A DNA stretch of 10,855 nt. It comes from Fidelibacterota bacterium. GTDB taxonomy: Bacteria > Fidelibacterota > Fidelibacteria > Fidelibacterales > Fidelibacteraceae. Of the stretch, positions 6,181 through 10,855 are shown in pieces. The stretch spans positions 1 to 10,855 of the forward strand of contig JAGLUM010000018.1 of assembly GCA_023134755.1 (NCBI GenBank). Direction: 5' to 3'. The notes under the pieces were generated by a model. It did not search any database, had not been told where the DNA came from, and saw only the letters and a program-made list of their open reading frames with translations. Position numbers and translations under genes: made by a program. Each line of letters starts with the position of its first letter. Position 1 is the stretch's first letter.

Positions 6181-7027
6181 TATCTATCCAGGGTTCAAAC
6201 TCAGTATTATCCAGCATGGTTTGGCGGGAAATCTTTGCTTCTTGATAGCTCACATAATGCCCTACACGAATACGGTATCGTTTTACGCCGTCAATTACCG
6301 CTGTCTGGATAAATGCATCATACCCGCGTAGCAAGAGTTTATCCCGGAATTCAACTGCAAATGCTTCAACTGTTGTACTTGAAACCTGCAAGGTATATTT
6401 AGCGTTTTCAGGGACTTTATATACAGGTACATCAGGTTCTAAGGTTGTTTTAACAAATTGGGCAACTAGTTTATCATTTTTTATAATTTCAGTAACTGAC
6501 TTGGTTGTATAAACCGGTTCTTTCTTAATGCCTTCAGGATCTTCACCCGGTTTGGGAGCTTCCTGCCATTCATTTGGAATTTTTGTAATCGTAGTTTTTT
6601 TATGAACGATCTTTTCAACCACCTTTGGTACTTCAACAATTTTCGGTAATGATGGGGGTGTTTTTTCTTTTTTTGGTTTTTTAATAGCCGCTAAATAATC
6701 CGGTTGTGCTTCAGCCATATAAATAAAATTTTTATAGATGACAGTTCCTTCGGCATTTATCATGGTTAAGCGAACAATATACCTCCCAGGAGAATCAGGA
6801 ATAAATGTTACATTTGGATGATAATTTGATGGAATAAAATCCCGGGGATCAAGCCGGGAAGTTGGTGGCTTTGTATCAAATGACCATTGATATTTTACAA
6901 TATTTGATGGCCGCGTATAATTTTCGATATCTACGGTATCGCCAATAAAAACCGTTTGTTTTGATGAACAACTGATAATCATAAAAAATGCTGTGCACAT
7001 AAGTACAAACTTAATGGATTTGTTCAT
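6170..7027 (-). CDS. Lipoprotein with PKD-like domain and C-terminal SPOR domain
   Basis: The 285-residue envelope protein has a type II signal peptide: basic MNKSIK, a hydrophobic stretch, then lipobox IISC with lipidated Cys20. Ser residues follow, consistent with outer-membrane sorting. Residues about 24-105 look like a PKD/Ig-like beta domain (YQWSF, then FIPDSPGRYIVRL). Residues about 106-205 form a Lys/Pro-rich charged linker, presumably extended. Residues about 208-285 are a SPOR domain (YTLQVSS, then GVKRYRIRVGHYVSYQEA), a fold that binds denuded peptidoglycan glycan strands, often at division sites. It likely tethers the outer membrane to the wall. ATG 7027 has GGAGG 5 bases upstream; an in-frame TTG at 7039 lies before that site and is rejected. 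No gene name is assigned, and ndk ends 39 bases upstream. Confidence 0.85.
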   Translation of the reverse strand: MNKSIKFVLMCTAFFMIISCSSKQTVFIGDTVDIENYTRPSNIVKYQWSFDTKPPTSRLDPRDFIPSNYHPNVTFIPDSPGRYIVRLTMINAEGTVIYKNFIYMAEAQPDYLAAIKKPKKEKTPPSLPKIVEVPKVVEKIVHKKTTITKIPNEWQEAPKPGEDPEGIKKEPVYTTKSVTEIIKNDKLVAQFVKTTLEPDVPVYKVPENAKYTLQVSSTTVEAFAVEFRDKLLLRGYDAFIQTAVIDGVKRYRIRVGHYVSYQEAKISRQTMLDNTEFEPWIDRIK

Positions 7028-7032
7028 AAGAG

Positions 7033-7037
7033 CCTCC
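7033..7037 (-). promoter_or_regulatory. Ribosome binding site deciding the lipoprotein start
   Basis: GGAGG on the minus strand lies 5 bases before the ATG at 7027. It follows immediately on the in-frame TTG at 7039-7037 and overlaps that codon's last base, which rules the TTG out as the start. The ATG also places the basic residues directly before the signal-peptide hydrophobic core. Confidence 0.85.
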
Positions 7038-7066
7038 AATTACTCATTTAAGGTAATTTCATGTTT

Positions 7067-7465
7067 TTAAAAGAAAAAGGCAATCTCTTTTTTAGCATTT
7101 TCCGAATTATCTGATCCGTGAACGGCATTATGGCGTGTACTTTCAGCATATTTTTTACGAAGTGTCCCTTCTGCCGCCAATTTCATGTCTATATTGCCTA
7201 TAAGTTTTCGGTAATCCGCTATAGCATTGTCTTTTTCAAGCAACAATGCAATTATAGAACCGCTGGTCATAAATTTGATCAGCGGTTCATAAAAGTCTTT
7301 TTCTTTGTGGACAATATAAAATGACTGTGCTTGGTCCTTGGTAAAATACAGCATTTTCATTGCTTTGATCTCGAACTCCGCTTCAAGAATATCATGTATT
7401 ATCAATCCCTGATAACGTTTAGCAATGGCATCAGGCTTAATTAAAGCTAATGTTTGTTCTTTCAT
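7067..7465 (-). CDS. ndk: Nucleoside diphosphate kinase
   Basis: The 132-residue product is slightly shorter than the common 135-150 residues but complete. It starts with TLALIKPDA and has FMTSGSIIALLLE in the middle. Near the C-terminus is the active-site signature NAVHGSD, whose His is the phospho-acceptor, followed by the family ending KKEIAFFF. The enzyme equilibrates nucleoside triphosphate pools by ping-pong transfer from ATP. ATG 7465 is preceded by AGGATAAC, which overlaps the TAG stop of the upstream gene (7472-7474), so translation is probably coupled to it. The SPOR lipoprotein follows after 39 bases with its own ribosome site. Confidence 0.97.
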   Translation of the reverse strand: MKEQTLALIKPDAIAKRYQGLIIHDILEAEFEIKAMKMLYFTKDQAQSFYIVHKEKDFYEPLIKFMTSGSIIALLLEKDNAIADYRKLIGNIDMKLAAEGTLRKKYAESTRHNAVHGSDNSENAKKEIAFFF

Positions 7466-7471
7466 GTTATC

Positions 7472-8800
7472 CTATTTTTTAATTTTAGGGAACATATCAT
7501 GCAGTATTTCTTCCAAATTGGGTTTCCCGATTTCCTGAAGATCATAGGTAACGCGAACCGTTGGTTTTTCGATCTTGATAATTCTCCGCAAATCAATGGG
7601 TGTACCAATAATAACTGCATCGCATTCTGTTTTATTTATAGTATTTTCAAGGTCTTTCATTTGTTGTTCACCGTATCCCATGGCTGGCAGTAAAATGCCA
7701 ATTTCCGGATACTTCTCAAAGGTTTTTGCGATACTTCCAACTGCAAACGGGCGGGGATCAACAATGTCTGAGGCACCAAATTTAATTGCGGCAACCATTC
7801 CAGCTCCATATTCCATTTCACCGTGAGTAAGTGTAGGGCCATCTTCAACAACCAGTACCTTTTTATTGCGAATAACAGTTGGATCTTCCACTGTTATTGG
7901 TGAAGCGGCGTCAACGATCAGTGCTTTGGGATTTGTGTCATGAATGTTTTCACGTACCATTTCGATGTCTTCATTATCAGCGGTATCGATTTTATTGATA
8001 ACAACAATATCTGCCATTCTCAGGTTGGTTTCACCCGGATAGTATGAGACTTCATGACCGGAGCGATGTGGATCAACAACAGTGAGAATAATATCGGCAT
8101 CATAAAACGAGGTATCATTGTTACCGCCATCCCAGAGGATAATATCTGCTTCTTTTTCCGCTTCACGCAGGATGGCTTCATAATCCACTCCTGCGTAAAT
8201 AACACTGCCCATGGCGATATGGGGTTCATATTCTTCCATTTCTTCAATGGTACAGTGGTGCTTTTTTAGGTCTTCAATGCATGCAAAGCGTTGAACAGCT
8301 TGCTCTACAAGATTGCCATATGGCATAGGGTGACGAATGGAGACAACTTTCAGCCCCATTTCTTTTAAAATGTTAACCACTCGGCGCGTGGTTTGTGATT
8401 TGCCGCATCCGGTTCGAACTGCATTAATAGCGATAACGGGTTTGGTCGATTTGAGCATGGTCCGTTTTCCGCCCATCATGATGAAATCAGCGCCACAAGC
8501 ATTAACTAATGCTGCTTTATGCATAACTACTTCGTGAGGAACATCGCTATATGAAAACACAACCTGATCGACATCATGTTTTTTTACGAGCTCCGGAAGC
8601 ATAGATTCGTCATAGATCATAATACCTTCAGAATAAAGGTTTCCGGCAAGTGCTGACGGATACTTACGTCCGTCAATATCCGGAATCTGCGTTGCAGTAA
8701 ATGCAACAACATGATATTCCTTATTTCCTCTGAAGAAGGTATTAAAATTATGAAAATCACGCCCGGCTGCGCCCATAATGATGACGTTTGTTCGTTTCAT
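7472..8800 (-). CDS. Cyclic 2,3-diphosphoglycerate synthetase-family P-loop NTPase
   Basis: The 442-residue cytoplasmic protein resembles the cyclic 2,3-diphosphoglycerate synthetase family, known from the archaeon Methanothermus fervidus. Bacterial members are often labelled only 'GTPase'. Residues 1-115 form a Rossmann-like domain starting VIIMGAAGRDFHNFN. The nucleotide-binding domain has a Walker A loop NAVRTGCGKSQ at 126-136 (Lys134), a RHPMPYG segment (156-162), DGGNNDT (224-230) and NKID (269-272), the last resembling a G4 motif. The C-terminal part (about 310-442) contains EDGPTLTHGEM and the VIIGTPIDL segment. AGGAGG 5 bases before ATG 8800 is a strong ribosome site. It sits between lon (32 bases upstream) and ndk (6 bases downstream). 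Family membership is fairly secure, but the reaction in bacteria is not established. Confidence 0.8.
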   Translation of the reverse strand: MKRTNVIIMGAAGRDFHNFNTFFRGNKEYHVVAFTATQIPDIDGRKYPSALAGNLYSEGIMIYDESMLPELVKKHDVDQVVFSYSDVPHEVVMHKAALVNACGADFIMMGGKRTMLKSTKPVIAINAVRTGCGKSQTTRRVVNILKEMGLKVVSIRHPMPYGNLVEQAVQRFACIEDLKKHHCTIEEMEEYEPHIAMGSVIYAGVDYEAILREAEKEADIILWDGGNNDTSFYDADIILTVVDPHRSGHEVSYYPGETNLRMADIVVINKIDTADNEDIEMVRENIHDTNPKALIVDAASPITVEDPTVIRNKKVLVVEDGPTLTHGEMEYGAGMVAAIKFGASDIVDPRPFAVGSIAKTFEKYPEIGILLPAMGYGEQQMKDLENTINKTECDAVIIGTPIDLRRIIKIEKPTVRVTYDLQEIGKPNLEEILHDMFPKIKK

Positions 8801-8805
8801 ATTAA

Positions 8806-8811
8806 CCTCCT
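8806..8811 (-). promoter_or_regulatory. Strong Shine-Dalgarno of the cyclic-DPG synthetase-like gene
   Basis: AGGAGG on the minus strand sits 5 bases before the ATG at 8800, within the 32-base gap after lon. No terminator or separate promoter is visible in this gap, so cotranscription with lon is likely. Confidence 0.85.
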
Positions 8812-8832
8812 ATTAAGTAATTAAAACGTTTT

Positions 8833-10855
8833 TTATGTCAACAATACCCGATCAACAATATCCAGATAATGTTCAACAAAGACAAACTCTATGCCTGTTT
8901 TGACCATATCAGGAACCTTGCTGAGATCGGATCGATTTGCTTTTGGTAAAATAACTGTTTTTATATTCATGCGTTTAGCTGCGGTAACCTTTTCCCTCAC
9001 ACCGCCTATCGGCAATACACGGCCGCGCAGGGAAATTTCTCCGGTCATTGCAATATCATGACGTGCTTTTCGCCCGGTTAAACACGATAATATGGCGGTG
9101 GTTATCGTAACACCGGCAGAAGGACCGTCTTTGGGAATGGCCGCAGCCGGAAAATGGATATGTATATCATGGCTAAAAAATTGTACCGGTTCAAGATTAA
9201 ATAGGGAAGCAGATGAACGTAAATAACTCATTGCAGTTTCTACTGATTCCTTCATTACGTCACCCAACTGTCCGGTTGTTCTAAAATTTCCTTTTCCCGG
9301 CATTAGCGTTACTTCCACCGGAAGTACATCTCCGCCGGCTTGTGTATATGCAAGCCCAACCACAATACCCACCTCATCGCGGGACGGCAGATTGTCTTTA
9401 AATATTTTTTCCGGACCTAAAAAAATCTCAATATTTTTATTGTTAAAAATGACCTTTTCATGGTTTCCATCATTTGCAAAAATACGTGCTGTTTTTCGGC
9501 AAACTTTTGCAATTTCCCGTTCAAGGGCCCGAACACCGGCTTCCATGGTATAATGCTCAATAATGACATCAATCGATTTAGAAAAGAAATGAAGTTGCTT
9601 TTTCGTTAAACCGTTTTGCTTGATCTGACGCGGGATCAGGAATTGTTTGGCTATCTGAACCTTCTCAGGTGTAATGTAGCCCGGCATAGTGATAAATTCC
9701 ATACGGTCAAGCAGGGCAGGTGGGATGTTGTGGATACTGTTGGCAGTGGCAATGAAAAATACTTTTGATAAGTCGAATGCTACCTCAAGATAATTGTCAC
9801 GAAAATCTTTATTTTGTTCCGGATCCAGGACCTCAAGTAGTGCGGAAGCAGGATCTCCACGAAAATCATTGCCGATTTTATCTACTTCATCGAGCATGAT
9901 CACTGGATTCTGCGAATTGCATTTTTTTATATACTGAATGATCCGGCCCGGCATGGAACCAATATATGTTTTTCGGTGTCCGCGGATTTCTGCTTCATCC
10001 CGCATACCACCGACCGAAAAGCGAATAAATTTTCGCTGCATGGCACGTGCAATACTTTTACCCAATGAGGTTTTACCTACACCGGGTGGTCCAATAAGAC
10101 AAAGAATCGGGCTTTTTGCATCTTGTTTGAGTTTTAATACCGATAAAAATTCTAAAATGCGGTCTTTTACATCCGTTAACCCGTAATGGTCATCATTAAG
10201 AATTTTAGCGGCACGGGAAATATCCAGATTATCTTTTGTATACACACCCCAGGGTAAATCCAGCATCCAGTCAATATATGTTTTACTGACAATATATTCG
10301 GATGAGAAGGGTGCCATCATAGATAGGCGTTCAATTTCTTTTTCTACCGCGCTTTGGGCCTCCTCCGTAAGTTTAAGGGTATCGAGTTTTTTATTCAGTT
10401 CCAAAACTTCCGGATCGTCTTCATCGGATTCGCCTAATTCTTTTTTAATTGCTTCCAGATGCTCCCGTAAAAAGAATTCACGCTGCTGACGGTTAACCTC
10501 TTTATTGACATGCTCATTAATCGTTGAATTCAATTCAATAATTTTATACTCTTTTTTCAGGGCTTTAACTAACAGTTCAAGACGTTTAATGACATTAAGT
10601 TCTTTTAAAAATTGATATTTTTCTGAAATGTGGATATTTAATGAGGAAGTGATCAAATCAGATAATTTTGATGGATCCTCAATGGTAAAAATAACATCCT
10701 GTATTTCTTCAGGAAAAATGGGAGAAATACTTACAATACGTTGGAATAATTCTGATATAGTGCGGATATAGGCTTCTGCTCTAAGCTTAGGACCTGATTT
10801 GTCCTTGAGTCTTTTTATAATGGCAATGCGATAGGAAAGCTGCGTTTTCAATTCC
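8833..10855 (-). CDS. lon: ATP-dependent Lon protease (N-terminus beyond the window)
   Basis: About 673 residues of the LonA protease are visible; the reading frame continues off the right edge. The TTG near 10851 is an internal Leu codon. Numbering from that codon, the coiled-coil part of the N-domain ends with RQQREFFLREHLEAIKKELG (121-140). The AAA+ module has Walker A GPPGVGKTS (254-262, Lys260), Walker B VIMLDEVDK (317-325) and FIATAN (366-371). The protease domain has PKDGPSAG with catalytic Ser578, and Lys621 in GGVREK. The Ser-Lys spacing of 43 equals that of E. coli Lon (S679, K722), and the offset suggests about 100 residues are missing. Lon is a cytoplasmic quality-control and regulatory protease. 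It appears to be first among the minus-strand genes seen here, but its promoter is outside. Confidence 0.98.
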   Translation of the reverse strand, partial: ELKTQLSYRIAIIKRLKDKSGPKLRAEAYIRTISELFQRIVSISPIFPEEIQDVIFTIEDPSKLSDLITSSLNIHISEKYQFLKELNVIKRLELLVKALKKEYKIIELNSTINEHVNKEVNRQQREFFLREHLEAIKKELGESDEDDPEVLELNKKLDTLKLTEEAQSAVEKEIERLSMMAPFSSEYIVSKTYIDWMLDLPWGVYTKDNLDISRAAKILNDDHYGLTDVKDRILEFLSVLKLKQDAKSPILCLIGPPGVGKTSLGKSIARAMQRKFIRFSVGGMRDEAEIRGHRKTYIGSMPGRIIQYIKKCNSQNPVIMLDEVDKIGNDFRGDPASALLEVLDPEQNKDFRDNYLEVAFDLSKVFFIATANSIHNIPPALLDRMEFITMPGYITPEKVQIAKQFLIPRQIKQNGLTKKQLHFFSKSIDVIIEHYTMEAGVRALEREIAKVCRKTARIFANDGNHEKVIFNNKNIEIFLGPEKIFKDNLPSRDEVGIVVGLAYTQAGGDVLPVEVTLMPGKGNFRTTGQLGDVMKESVETAMSYLRSSASLFNLEPVQFFSHDIHIHFPAAAIPKDGPSAGVTITTAILSCLTGRKARHDIAMTGEISLRGRVLPIGGVREKVTAAKRMNIKTVILPKANRSDLSKVPDMVKTGIEFVFVEHYLDIVDRVLLT

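Noticed and set aside
5341..6190. Shared TATCTATCCA at 5341-5350 and 6181-6190 as a possible dispersed repeat
   Set aside because: Ten bases of AT-rich sequence can recur by chance. One copy is in a hairpin arm and the other encodes the last residues of the lipoprotein, with no extended similarity around them.
7028..7039. TTG start at 7039 for the SPOR lipoprotein
   Set aside because: The Shine-Dalgarno GGAGG lies downstream of this codon's first bases and serves the ATG at 7027. The longer form would also put a Glu before the signal peptide.
10849..10851. TTG at the right edge as the true start of lon
   Set aside because: The frame stays open to the window end and roughly 100 N-terminal Lon residues are missing, judged from the offset to E. 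coli catalytic positions. The TTG is an internal Leu codon.
1..10855. Defence island, mobile element or CRISPR content
   Set aside because: I found no transposase, integrase, toxin-antitoxin pair, tandem spaced repeats or target-site duplications. Every gene belongs to a housekeeping family, and composition looks even across the window.

Overview
The window reads as chromosomal core-genome DNA from an AT-rich (roughly 40% GC by eye) Gram-negative bacterium. The Gram-negative reading rests on a lipoprotein signal plus a SPOR peptidoglycan-binding domain, and on an upstream gene fragment whose last residues look like an outer-membrane beta-barrel signature. Gene style, promoter style and protein sequences look like the FCB side of the bacterial tree (for example Neomarinimicrobiota, Calditrichota or KSB1-like lineages). 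That placement is inference and cannot be settled from this window. I see no insertion sequences, phage genes, CRISPR arrays, tRNA or rRNA.

Plus strand, 1-4529: the last codons of an upstream gene (1-27) and an intrinsic terminator (48-79). Then comes a compact four-gene operon: phosphomannomutase/phosphoglucomutase (start 149), a trans-isoprenyl diphosphate synthase (TTG start 1519), HPr (2502) and PTS enzyme I (2781). The last three are nearly contiguous: the synthase stop overlaps the HPr start by one base, and HPr and ptsI are 3 bases apart. The operon joins sugar-phosphate supply for the cell surface, isoprenoid chain elongation and a phosphoenolpyruvate phosphorelay.

Minus strand, 10855-4530: transcribed right to left, lon (N-terminus beyond the window edge), a cyclic 2,3-diphosphoglycerate synthetase-family P-loop protein, ndk, a PKD-SPOR lipoprotein, yceD (DUF177), rpmF and rnc. 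Spacings are 32, 6, 39, 128, 0 and 66 bases. The 128-base gap holds a plausible promoter for yceD-rpmF-rnc. The 66-base gap is almost filled by a 23-bp hairpin ending 7 bases before the rnc ATG.

The two blocks converge with no space between the ptsI and rnc stop codons. The points most worth a second look are the hairpin before the RNase III gene (possible autoregulatory processing site), the yceD-rpmF-rnc arrangement lacking the usual plsX-fab genes between, the zero-gap convergence of rnc and ptsI, a putative near-leaderless promoter before yceD, and a bacterial homolog of an archaeal osmolyte-synthesis enzyme. Apart from these, the genes are ordinary housekeeping families, and I found no convincing undescribed multi-gene system.
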